64,000 nt of DNA from Trifolium pratense (lineage: Eukaryota > Streptophyta > Magnoliopsida > Fabales > Fabaceae), in contig NC_060063.1 of assembly GCF_020283565.1 (NCBI RefSeq), positions 47,762,856 to 47,826,855 of the forward strand, in the 5' to 3' direction. Numbering within the stretch: the first letter of the stretch is position 1; each line of letters opens with the position of its first letter. A model generated the notes under the pieces. That model made no database searches and had not been told where the DNA came from. It worked only from the letters and a program-made list of their open reading frames with translations. The position numbers and the translations under genes are program-made. Below are positions 1 to 11,500 of this stretch, piece by piece.

Positions 1-3000
1 ACCTAGCAAAGTTGAAAGGTTTGATTGTGTTTCGCTATACAGAATTTATTATATTTACTTACTTGCGTAGATATAGGCCGTACTCTCAATCATTAAATGA
101 AACCTTTCTTCAGCAAGGGGGAATAAATTATTCCAGACTGTATATTTGCCGCTACTAATAATTACATGATGTATTTTTCTGCTCGTATACAATGATGCAT
201 ATTATTTATGATGCTTCTTTCCTTCCTTGAATATCGGGTTACAATTGCCATTATATCCTCCAAGAACACCTTCACATTTTCCCTTAACTCACGCTTGTCA
301 GCATTTCATTTGTGACCATTGTTTTAATGGACTGTGCAATTTAATGATTGTCAGTAGAACTGGTTTAGTCGGTATGCTTCTGATTTGTGCTTTGCCACTT
401 TCGCAGAGAATTCAAAATCAGGACTACCCCTGCATGATGTAGAGAGGTAGTGAACTCTTTACTTCATCTTTTCAATTTCTGAAACTCCAAACATTTGACA
501 TCGTTTCTAGCTCATGCATGTTTGATAGAATTACGATATTGTTATGTGTAGATTCATCTTTGTGCTCCACGGTGCTGTCACAGTCACCAGTGCTCATGGT
601 GTGAGCCATGTACTGAAGGTAATTAGTTTATGATTGTTATGCAAATAAACTGATCATGTCAGTCTGATAATAGTTTTGAGTACTTTTATATGATTAATTC
701 CCTAATAATGATTCAAGTTTGATTGATATTTCCTTAAAAGCAACGATGTTTATTTTTTTCTTTTTAATAATGAAAGAAAAAAATATGGTAGGAAGAAAAC
801 ATATCTGCGGGAGAATAAGATATCCCTAGAAAAGAAACAGTTGAAGACAACTGCGACTTAGTGAGCCAATTTGGCAAAAAATGAAATAAATCTACCTATC
901 TCTTTCTGTTTAGTAATTGCAATTCCTGTAAAAAAAAACATGAATAAATTTCATCAAAGAGAAACTTTGAATATAATATCGTTCAATAACAAATTTAAGA
1001 GCAAAGAGACTCCAGTTCCACTGACATAAACTTGTGGCCTCCTAACTCCAAATGTACTCTTTGAAATATATCACGAGAAATTGCTCCAAGTCGGAATGAT
1101 ACACCCAATGTTCACCAATAGACCTTACAATGCAAAAAAAAAAAATGGGATGATGTTTCTAAACTAGATCTACACTGCATCCATAAACCACATATTTGTT
1201 TATCTTAGAATTGGGAGTTGGGTCTAACTCAACCTTACAAAACCGGCTTGTAAGGTGAGGATTTCCCTCTTTTATAAACATATATTCCGGCTATCTTGCA
1301 ACCGATGTGGGACTCTTAACAACTTATAAACTTATACTTGTAGAAGAAGGGCTGTTTTAATTAATTAGTTTGAGGGAAAATGCATAGCATATTTTTATTA
1401 TTATTTCTGATCATTTGCCTATTTCCCCAATGTTTATGTATGAAAATCAGGGGAAAAATATGTCCACTGTGATAGTTGGGGTGCCTTTGATTTGTTTTTT
1501 CTTCTGGCCTCTAGCCTATCATATCCTTGAAAAACTGATAATCTTGAGGCTAAAGAATTGTTTATGCCATGTTTTCGATTCCAGGTTGATTCATATGCTT
1601 ACTTTCCTCCAAATTTTGAACATTCAATTGAATCTGATGCTCCGGCTATTATCGTGGTATTTGAACGAAGGTTTGTACTTTTTACCGCCACCCTTTTATG
1701 ATTTTATAAATAATTGTATCTCATCCTCAATTCCCCGTGACCTAATCATTCATCACTATGAGATATCATATAATTAGTTATATTGAAAATGGATTGTTGA
1801 ACCCTTTTCATATTTTTTAAGATTCTTTGACATGTAGTCGCTCACAATATAAGTTTGTACATTTTCAAGGATTGAATTTTTTTTGCATTCATTCAAATTG
1901 CCAGCAGTCACATGAATAATCTAAATAACCTGTCAGGTATGCTCAGCTGCCAAATCATGTCCCAGAGCCACTTGTTAATTCGACAGATAAGCAGCCACTC
2001 CTTGAAACTCCAGGGGAGGTACACTGTTCCCATATTCTAGAATGCATTATACTTTATTTCTCCCTTTTTGTTTAAATTCAACCATTATATTTTTTCAATA
2101 TCCGATGATAGTTTATTAAAAAGTTAATGCTACTGTTACCAGTGTTAATGTTAATGCCTGAAGCAATTCTTACAGGCTTTTGGTTCAGATCACTATCATG
2201 AATCAGAGAGTCCGTATTTAATTACTTTGAACATGTTAATGCCTGGCTTCTCTGGAAGTATCGTGCTCAACAATTTAGATATCTTATTTAATTTAATCCG
2301 GCAGTCCATGTTTAATAATTAACACAAGTCACTGTATGGTTCTACACTTGTGAAGTATTAGAATTTCCCCATTTTTGAGGCATATATTCTCAACAATCAA
2401 GTCTTCCAGTTTTCTTTAAGCTAGATTGAATTTTTATGCACGTACAATTGTTCACAGTTTTAATTCCTTTCTGTATGCATTATCAGATATTTGAACTGCG
2501 AAAGCTACTTCCAACGTCTTTGGCATATGACTTCAATATACATGTAAGCCCAAATCTCTCATGTACTGAAGGTCCTTCCTAACTTTGTCAAAGTCTGTCC
2601 AATCTTCTTATTATCATGGTTTCGGTCAGCTGTAGACTTTTAGTTAAATTTAACTGATGTAACCATGCCTGCAGATAATGGATTTTCAGCCTGGAGAATT
2701 TCTTAATGTTAAGGTAATCATATACAAGTCTACGAGACACTTAGTTTGTTAAACATTTAAGTTTAATGGCCTTTTTTTAATTTTTATAAATTGTGCCTTT
2801 TGCAGGAGGTCCATTATAACCAGCATGGTTTGCTGCTATTGGAAGGGCAAGGCATTTATCGTTTGGGTGACAGTTGGTAAGAGTTGTAGACTTGACCTGA
2901 CAAAAAAAAAATACTGGCCTAGATTTGCATGGATTTCAAGATAGGGACATTCTTTGATTCAATAAACATTACTTTTACATTGAAAGAGAAATTTTAACTT

Positions 3001-3547
3001 GGTTTACGCCGATGTGGTGTGGCTGATATATACGAAATCTAACAAATCTATCTAATCTCTTGAGCTTTTGTGTTGAATCTGGGATCCAAGACCTATATTG
3101 ACTACTAACAGTGTTAGTGGCATTGAATTTGCCAGGTCATGTATGAGCGAGTGAATTTTTTACACTATCAATCAATCATGACAGTGTAAAAAGTTCTATA
3201 CTATTACTAACAATGCATAAACAATTATCTCTTTTTTTTATTTGGTTTTTTGTGTGTTTTCTGTGAAATTAGGTACCCGGTTCAGGCGGGTGATGCCATT
3301 TGGATGGCACCCTTCGTCCCACAATGGTAAGCTATACATAAACTACACAGTTCTCTCCTCCCATGGTTCCCTTTCATCTGAGCATACAAGCACATTCTTC
3401 AATTATATTACATTACATGATACTTCCATATCACCATGCAACAAATAGACTAATACATGCAGTGTCTTCATCTTCAGGTATGGTGCACTGGGGAAAACTC
3501 GATCACGCTATCTTCTGTACAAAGATGTAAACAGAAGCCCATTATAA
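1..3547 (+). CDS. UGLYAH: (S)-ureidoglycine aminohydrolase, 5'-partial, 10 exons visible
   Basis: Exons read from GT-AG sites and phase: 1-18, 407-446, 552-618, 1585-1670, 1937-2018, 2487-2543, 2675-2713, 2806-2876, 3273-3326, 3478-3547 (TAA). All junction phases match, so the frame is intact. The product is the bicupin enzyme that takes ammonia from (S)-ureidoglycine to give ureidoglycolate in allantoin breakdown (ER in Arabidopsis). Visible segments: FIFVLHGAVTV, DSYAYFPPNFEHSI, STDKQPLLETPGE, MDFQPGEFLNVKEVHYNQHG, and the C-terminus YLLYKDVNRSPL. From memory of the Arabidopsis enzyme, the Mn ligands E235, H237, H241 and Q275 all have counterparts here (EVHYNQH and VPQW). The N-terminal signal region and first cupin strands lie left of the window. 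In legumes this step also releases nitrogen from nodule ureides. Identification is firm; exact exon ends are by eye. Confidence 0.92.
1203..1321 (-). mobile_element. Solo LTR of a TRIM element in a UGLYAH intron
   Basis: Read on the minus strand, this 119-bp block starts TGTTAAGAGTCCCACATCGG, contains TCACCTTACAAGCCGGTTTT and ends with CTAAGA. It matches the 120-bp LTRs at 38496 and 38733 in order and content. No internal region, second LTR or convincing target-site duplication is seen, so it is a solo LTR or a fragment. It sits in the 966-bp intron 619-1584. Confidence 0.7.
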
Positions 3548-4281
3548 TTGTGATTTTGGTTGACGTTAGATAAACGACGCGAATGATATTGGCCATCACT
3601 TTATTTCATAATTTAAATAAAAGAAGGCTTGTTGATGTATATATTTATCAGCTTTCATATGTTTAGGTCGTCATATCATTAGTTCCATCATATGATTAAT
3701 GTTTTCAGTACTTGTTAACATTAGTTCCATTTCAGTATTGAATAAACACTACTAGTTGTTCTTTAGGTTTGTTGAACTATTGATTTTCAACACCAAGTTG
3801 AGTTTTCAAATAATCCAAAAAAAAAAAAAAAACCCTTAGAAACCATGAATTAATTCTCTCAAAAATCAAAATGATGAAGGCAGTATATTTTTACTGCATT
3901 TTCAGTTCTTCTCAAGTTGTTTAATTACTTAGTGTCGAAATTAACTTTCGATGAAGATGATACAACTGTGATAAGATTAAATCATAAACTACTCAACCAT
4001 ACTAACTTTGATATTATATCATTAACCAATTATTTAAACAATACACGCCTTTGAAAGCATCTCTGCAAGTATATGAAATGATTAACTTAATCAGGATTTC
4101 CCATCTAAAAAACATCCTAGAGATTCTAGTTATACACAGCCTTTACTTTGGGGTCCAAATTTTAGAACACTGCTGAACCAAAATAGTATTTATTTTCTGA
4201 AGAAAGTCTTATGCCTACATTTGTTTTTTATTTTGCTTGCTGAGATTCTCCAACATTATGCATTTATTTCCTTCTTTTCAG
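3548..4281. other. UGLYAH 3' flank, no gene
   Basis: AT-rich flank with AATAAA-like poly(A) signals near 3615 and 3741 that could end the UGLYAH transcript. No coding signal seen. The Athila retrotransposon begins at 4282; the last five bases before it (ttcag, 4277-4281) are its target-site duplication. Confidence 0.6.
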
Positions 4282-5412
4282 TGATGAAGTATCAAAGTAA
4301 GTATATAATTATCGTATCCACAGGGATTGTTCCGAATCAAATACGAGTAAATTGGATCATATAAAAGTAATTTGCAATAAAATAAAATAGGGGGAAGTGT
4401 TCAGATTTCAGACTTGAGAAAGTAAATGACAAGAAAATAAGGTTTTCTTTCAAGATGCGAAGGCGATTGGATCTTTTCGGTTCATCTGATCACTATTGTC
4501 TCGGATATCTCATGCGTATTAACAAATTACAAACTTAGTTCCATGATTCGATTAAAATAAATAACTATGTCCAATGTCTTGGTACATAGTCCTCTCAATT
4601 GATTATCAATCCCTAATGTCTTAGGATGACCTATAATCAATTGAGGTTTGTTTCCCTTTAATCCTTGAATTCACAATTAACAAACCTATATGTCTAAAGA
4701 ATAAGTTAATTGTACAATTATCTCTAGGTCAATCAATTCGTTTCTAATGTCTTAGTAAACAAACAATTATAATCATCAAACAATTCGCGACGTTGTATAA
4801 AGCATTAAGAACAAGAGATAAAAGAATGAAACTAACTTCGTAATTATATTAAAACATCATATGAAATTCATGGTTCAAGACAATAATAACTAGAATCCCC
4901 TAGGATCCAATCATAGAGTTTAGTTACTCATAATCATAGAAACAACAATAATTAGAGTGAAAGAATTCATTACAATGAAGAACAATGAAGAAATTCGTGC
5001 TCTGATCTTGATCTCAAAAGTGCCTCTGTCGCCGTCAAAACTGTCCAACCCTAATTCTGAACAGAAAAAGTATATATATGGTGTAATCTGCGTACCGGCG
5101 CCCCGCGCCAGCCCGTCTGCGCGCCGCGCAGACTGACAGAATCTTCAGGCAATTCCAGCATCGTTTCTGCGCGGCGCGCCAGCTTGGCAGAATCTACAGA
5201 CACTTGTAGCAGCTTCTGGGCGCGGCGCGTGATGCTTCCTTGGTCTAGGCGCAGTACACTTCTATTCCTTCACTTTTTGGCCTCAAATCCTTGTGTTCCG
5301 AGCATTCTTGTCATGATTCTTTTCCTCTTTATTCTTGCATAAAAACATACTAAATGCTATCTAGAAATGCCCTAAAATGTGGTTAAAACATAGTAATGAC
5401 GTGAAGTCATCA
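4282..5412 (-). repeat. 3' LTR of the Athila element
   Basis: Equals 14348-15478 at a constant offset of 10,066 bp. Holds a TATA-like run near 5071-5079 and a block of GC-rich palindromes (about 5091-5235) in otherwise AT-rich sequence. Confidence 0.95.
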
Positions 5413-5425
5413 CAACCCCAAACTT
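5413..5425 (-). other. Polypurine tract of the Athila element
   Basis: On the minus strand this reads AAGTTTGGGGTTG directly before the TGATGAC start of the 3' LTR. Two similar ccccaaactt copies occur near 6048 and 6083 in the untranslated region, so the PPT-like motif is reiterated. Confidence 0.7.
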
Positions 5426-6647
5426 GAACTTTTCCTTGTCCTCAAGGAATACCTTCATCCATCGGAAAACCTGGCACTATCTTTACAGCTTAATTCAAAT
5501 ACATCAGAATCAGTCAAGTCAATCATACACATGCAACATTTCAAAGATCATCCCTATTATCAATGTACTCGCACACAAATGAACATTGGAAAAATCAAGA
5601 ACTTCTCACAAATATTGACCAAACAATAATCACTTCACTCCCTCACATTCTCTCCTGTTTGCATTGTTAAATTCACTCAATCAACACATACATAGCCATT
5701 CTACCATATGCTTGCAAACATTCTAACAATCGATCAACATGCATAAAAATTCACACCTTTAGAGGACTTGAGGGTTATAACGGGGCTTAGGTTTTAGGGT
5801 GGATATTTTTGGATGGTAAGCAGAAAAACTTGGAGTTTTAACGATCACCTATTCACGTGATTATTTATTCAAACATCTTCCCCCAAAAATCAAGCATTGT
5901 TATACTAGAGAACCTTTTTCATTTCTTCTTTTTTTTTTGAAGAGATTCATTTACATTCTCTCTTGGTGTCATTTTTTTTTTTTTCTCTTTTTTTTTTTTC
6001 ACTATATTTTCAAAATATTTTTCTTTTTGGTTCTCTAGTACCCCACCCCAAACTTCATCAATTGCTAGTACCAAAAGCAACCCCAAACTTAATGATGAGC
6101 AATGTGCTCGATTCATAAGTTACGATCTAACTCCAAGAAAATCATCTTTTTTTTTTTTTATAGTTTCAAAACTTGGGTTGTCAAACAAACAAAATTTTTC
6201 ATTCGGCTCAAATGGGGTTAACGAAGGATATAACATTTTTAAAGGTGGCTTCAACAAGGCTCAAGGTACCAAACAACGTGCCTCGGTGTGTAATTCAGAG
6301 CAATCAATCAATTAAGAGAACAAAAGCAAGTTCTAGAGAATTAGCTAAGTTGTGGAATCTCTCATAACAAGAAAAAGTTATGTGTTTGGGCTCGAAAACT
6401 CACGGCTAGGCCGGATTATCGAGTGGTCAATGTTTGAGAAACTTCCTCAATTTTTCTAATTATCATAAAATATAACAAGCAATTAATACAGAGACTCACA
6501 AATCATATCGCATGGATGGTAACACAGATGATCCTTAATGACATTTAAACAAAACTATTCTGAAGTGCACAAGTTTTCAAGCAGACACAAGCATTCATAA
6601 AAGACAAAAACAAATTCAAGTTGAAGGGATTAAGTAGTACCATAGAG
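5426..6647 (-). other. Athila 3' untranslated region between ORF3 and PPT
   Basis: About 1.2 kb without a believable gene. It contains poly(T) runs near 5930-6000 and 6148, and two extra PPT-like motifs. Short ORFs here are low-complexity lysine-rich translations of the T runs. Confidence 0.6.
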
Positions 6648-7706
6648 TCAATGCGGATGGGACGATCCGCTCCCATCACGTCGATCTCCGAGGCCCAGGT
6701 CCGCCTCATCAAACATACTTCTCTCCTGATATGCAGCATAATCTTGTGGCCATCTCTCTACCTCATCCAACTGTCTGGCTGCTCTCTGGGCATTCTCAAT
6801 CGCATGTTGCGCCTGTAGACGTGCCAAAGTGCCGTATCGAGGGTACAAGGGAGGTGGTCTGAAATTCGCTTCCCTTGCCCTGGCCTCCTGGTAAATAACG
6901 GACTGATCACCATAGTAAGTGTGAGGCACGTCGACTGCACGACCAATAGCCAGCTGTAACATCAAAGCCGAAACACCGTCTTCGGTATAAGGATGGCTAG
7001 GCATCTCTTGTGGTTGTTGCTGAGTTGGATGCTCGCCACTCTCATAACGGTCGATTTCCGCCATCTCCTCATCCTCCTCTTCTCGCAGCTCCTCAGGACC
7101 TCCCCTTGCTCTCACAACAACGGGACCATCGTCCAAGCCATTAAAGTACCGCAAGGTCATTCCCCTGATAGGCTTGAAACGTGTATCCAACTCAATTTCA
7201 GGAACATGGTTGTGTTGGCATAAAGCCGTAATGAGATTGCAATGTGCTAAACGGAAGATTGCCTGCCCATGGTTAGCAATTTTTCTTATGCTCTTATTTA
7301 ACAACTGCCCCAAGTTAATGTCCCATTTCTTCATGATCGTCATCACTATCATCGCATTCTCTACCTGAAACTCTGAAGAATTAGACACAGGTACCACATT
7401 GTGCACAACAAACTCAGCCCAAGCACGAGCGACTGGCCGGAAATGTTGCAAATCAATCTTGGATGGGAACTCTCCTCCACTATACTTCATCCATGGAGTT
7501 CCCGGTCGACCCACGAAATCTCTTATTTCTCGTCGTCGTACTTCAGGCCATTGCGCAAAGGTAATTGATTCATTTTCATAAATACACCTTGCCGGAATGC
7601 TAGCTTCTAAAAACTCATTTATAGCCAAAGCAGAGAAGTCGACCATAACACCTCTAACATAAGCCTTATCAGTGTGTACATCAAAAGACTCTTGGTTCTT
7701 CCTCAT
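6648..7706 (-). CDS. Athila ORF3 (extra ORF behind pol), probably N-terminally shortened
   Basis: A 352-aa frame starting ATG at 7706, in the position where Athila elements carry their so-called env-like ORF. Residues about 15-175 (GVMVDFSALAINEF, then ARAWAEFVVHNVVPVSNSSE and HCNLITALCQ) resemble the 'putative plant transposon protein' domain found in legume Athila ORFs. The C-terminal part is Q/R/E-rich. I see no signal peptide or clear membrane span, so a true envelope role is not supported. The frame opens just after a stop. An upstream ATG at 7746 in another frame reads about 21 codons and overlaps the start, and the usual N-terminal part of this domain is missing. That suggests a truncation or old frameshift. 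Confidence 0.65.
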   Translation of the reverse strand: MRKNQESFDVHTDKAYVRGVMVDFSALAINEFLEASIPARCIYENESITFAQWPEVRRREIRDFVGRPGTPWMKYSGGEFPSKIDLQHFRPVARAWAEFVVHNVVPVSNSSEFQVENAMIVMTIMKKWDINLGQLLNKSIRKIANHGQAIFRLAHCNLITALCQHNHVPEIELDTRFKPIRGMTLRYFNGLDDGPVVVRARGGPEELREEEDEEMAEIDRYESGEHPTQQQPQEMPSHPYTEDGVSALMLQLAIGRAVDVPHTYYGDQSVIYQEARAREANFRPPPLYPRYGTLARLQAQHAIENAQRAARQLDEVERWPQDYAAYQERSMFDEADLGLGDRRDGSGSSHPH

Positions 7707-8555
7707 GTTGTGTCACCTTCTTCTTCCCAGTATTGGACCTCCCCATGTTAAGGTTGAATGTGGTTTAGAGGGTGGAATTGAAATTTTCGAGTAAGGGTTT
7801 TGGGTGGTTGGAAAATTGAAATTTTGTGAGTTCTTGAGGTTTTGGGTTGGTTGAAGGCTTGGTTATGGTGTGGGTTTAAGTTTTTGAAGAGTGTTAAGAT
7901 GGTTTATGGTGGTAATTTCGTGTGGGTGTGGTGATTTAGGAAGAAATTTTTTGTTTTGGGGGTTAGGGTTTTGAAAGAATTTGGTGGATTTGTGGTTGGA
8001 TTGGTAGAATTTGAAAGTGTTTAAGGTTGATTGAGGGTGTATAAGTGTTGGGTTAGAGATTTTGTGAGTTATTTTTGGGTGTTAATGGAAGTTTGGTGTT
8101 GGGTGGAGAAGAAGAAGAAGGGTTTTACGGTGGATGGTTTAAGGAAGAAGAAGAATGATTCAATGTTTTTCTTTTCTTTCCCCTTAACTCGTGCCTGCGC
8201 CGCGCGCCATACAGTCTGCGCTGCGCGCAGCACAACAGAATCCACAGGCTTTTCTGGCCACCTCTGGGCGCGCCGCGCCGATTCTCTGCGCTGGAGCGTG
8301 TCAAGTCAGTGTTTACAGGCCTTTCTAGGCCTCTCCTGGCGCCTGGGCGTGCCTGTCTCTTTGACTCCCAAGCAGCGTTCCGCACTTGCTTAACCTGCAA
8401 CCACAACTAAGGCATAACACGAATAGACATTAGTAACAATTAAAAACCTTGGGTTGACTCCCAAGCAGCGCTCGTTTAACGTCCATAGCTTCGACGGTCC
8501 GTGGCCGAAAGGCCACGCGCTTGTTTAACGTCCCGAGGCTTGACGCTCCATAAGA
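7707..8555 (-). other. Athila spacer between pol and ORF3
   Basis: 849 bp without a convincing ORF. About 8189-8350 is a GC-rich block with GCGCCGCGCGCC-type palindromes and CAGAATCCACAGGC phrases, like the block in the LTR. The motif gactcccaagcagcg occurs twice (about 8363 and 8456). A perfect 7-bp stem lies at 8500-8517, 38 bp beyond the pol stop codon. A splice acceptor or internal promoter for ORF3 would have to lie here; neither could be identified. Confidence 0.55.
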
Positions 8556-11500
8556 TCATTCATCATCAAATAGCATCGCCACCTTATGGCGATTGAACTC
8601 TCCTCCTTTGTAAATCTTCAGTCTTTGTCCATTAACCTTAAAGGACCTATCTTCCTCTCCTGGTGCAAAGATTTCCACAGCCCCATGTGGAAAAACTTCC
8701 TTTACAACAAATGGTCCAGACCATCGAGACCTCAATTTACCAGGAAATAGTTGTAACCGAGAGTTGAACAACAAGACTTGTTGTCCTTTATGAAACTCCT
8801 TACTTACCAAGCCTTTATCATGATACCTTTTTGTTCTGGCTTTGTAAATAACGGCATTTTCATAAGCTTGTTGCCGCCACTCTTCTAGTTCATTCAACTT
8901 TAGCAATCTTTTCTCACCTGCCAATCCTGCATCAAAGTTAAGAAATTTAACAGCCCAATATGCTTTATGTTCTAATTCAACCGGCAAATGACACGCCTTG
9001 CCATAAACCAATTGATACGGAGATAACCCAAGATGAGTCTTGAAAGCAGTTCTATAAGCCCAAAGTGCGTCATTCAGCTTCATTGACCAATCTTTTCTTG
9101 AAGAAGACACCGTCTTCTCAAGGATTTGCTTCAATTGACGGTTTGACACTTCAACTTGTCCGCTTGTTTGAGGATGGTACGGGGTAGCCACTTTATGCTT
9201 CACATTGTACTTTTCCAACAGATTATCCAAATATTTGTTGCAAAAGTGTTTACCCCCATCGCTAATAAGGACTCTAGGCACACCAAACCGTGTAAAAATA
9301 TTATTCTTAATGAACTTTACCACGGTATGGGCATCATTAGCTGGACAAGCAATGACTTCAATCCATTTTGTAACATAATCCACACATACCAAAATATGGA
9401 GGTTAGACTTTGAAGATGGGAAAGGTCCCATAAAGTCAATCCCCCAACAATCAAACGGTTCCACCTCAAGCATTTCATTGAGCGGCATCTCATTTCTCTT
9501 TGACACATTGCCGGTTCTTTGGCAATTATCACACCTTTTAACAAACTCCACGCAATCTTTGAATAGTGTTGGCCAAAAGAAACCGCTTTGAAGAATCTTA
9601 GCCGCAGTCCTTTGTCCACTATGATGTCCACCGTAAGGAGCACTATGGCAATGCCACATTATACTTTGTGCCTCCTCCTCATCAACACATCTCCGGATCA
9701 CACCATCTTGCCCCACCTTGAAAAGGTATGGATCATCCCAAAAGTAGAAGTTAGCATCTCTAAAAAACTTTTTCTTTTGTTGATAAGAGTACTCTTCCGG
9801 AATCTCATTACCGACCTTAAAGTTTGCCATATCGGCGAACCAAGGCCTTTTTGAAATCATTAAAAGTTTTTCATCCGGAAAGTCCTCATTGATGCACTTC
9901 TCCTTTATAGTCACCATGGGATTATCCAACCTTGACAAGTGGTCAGCCACCACATTTTCTACTCCCTTTTTGTCCTTAATTTCCAAATCAAATTCTTGCA
10001 AGAGTAGTATCCACCTCAAGAGCCTAGGCTTTGAATCGCCTTTTGTTAAGAGGTACTTAAGTGCTGAATGATCTGAAAACACAACAACTTTGGAACCAAT
10101 TAAGTAAGAGCGAAATTTTTCCAAGGCAAACACTATTGCGAGCAATTCTTTTTCAGTGGTGGTATAATTGATTTGATTTTCATTCAAAACCTTGCTCGCA
10201 TAGTATATGGCATGGAAAAACTTCTCATGTCGTTGGCCAAGAACCGCTCCAACCGCATAATCACTTGCATCACACATTAGTTCAAATGGGAGGTCCCAAT
10301 TAGGTGCAATGATTATGGGCGCAGTGACCAACTTTTCTTTGATAACAACAAAAGCTTTCAAACAATCATCATCAAATTTAAAGTCATTTTCCTTCACAAG
10401 GAGGTTGCTTAAGGGCTTTGCTATCTTGGAGAAGTCTTTTATGAAACGCCGATAGAAACCGGCATGTCCTAAAAAGCTTCTCACTCCCTTAACATTCACG
10501 GGAGGAGGCAAATCCTTAATAACCTCTATCTTTGCTTGGTCAACTTGAATGCCTTTTGAAGAGATTTTGTGTCCAAGCACAATTCCTTCTTTAACCATAA
10601 AATGACATTTTTCCCAATTCAAGACTAAATTGGTACTTATGCATCTTTTCAAAACAGCATTCAAATTAGCTAAGCAATGATCAAAAGATTTTCCAAAAAC
10701 AGAGAAATCATCCATAAATACCTCAATTGAATTTTCCATCATATCGGCAAAAATGGATAACATACACCGCTGAAAAGTAGCCGGTGCATTGCATAGACCA
10801 AACGGCATCCTCCGGTAAGCAAATACTCCGAATGGGCATGTGAACGCCGTCTTTTCTTGATCAGCCGGGTCTACAACAATCTGATTGTACCCGGAATATC
10901 CATCCAAAAAGCAATAATACGCCTGCCCCGCAAGCCTTTCTAGCATTTGATCCATGAATGGAAGAGGAAAATGGTCTTTCCGTGTTGCTTGGTTTAATCT
11001 CCGGTAGTCAATGCATATCCTCCAACCGGTGACTGTGCGAGTTGGTATTAATTCATTTTTTTCATTCCTTACAACCGTCATTCCACCTTTTTTGGGAACA
11101 ACATGAACCGGACTCACCCAAGCACTATCCGAAATTGGATAAATCATACCTGCTTTTAGAAGTTTAAGAACTTCCTTTTTCACTACCTCCTTCATGGTTG
11201 GATTGAGTCTTCTTTGAGGTTGCACCACTGGTTTATATTCATCTTCCATTTTTATCTTGTGCATGCAAAATCCGGGACTAATTCCCTTCAAATCCTCAAT
11301 GCTCCAACCCATAGCTTCTTTATTATCACGCAATACTCTTACAAGCTTCTCCGCTTCAAGTGAACTCAACTCACTACTTATGATTGCCGGTTGTGAAGAA
11401 TCTTCCCCTAAGAAAACATATTTTAAGTGAGAAGGAAGTTCTTTCAACTCGGGAGTAGTGTCTTTTGGATCTTCTTTAACACTTTCTTTCTCCTCTACCG

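Noticed and set aside
5919..6116. 65-aa lysine-rich minus-strand ORF
   Set aside because: Translation of poly(T) tracts in the Athila untranslated region.
8125..8406. GC-rich overlapping ORFs on both strands
   Set aside because: Open only because the GC-rich palindromic block lacks stops. Arg/Ala-rich products without any family pattern.
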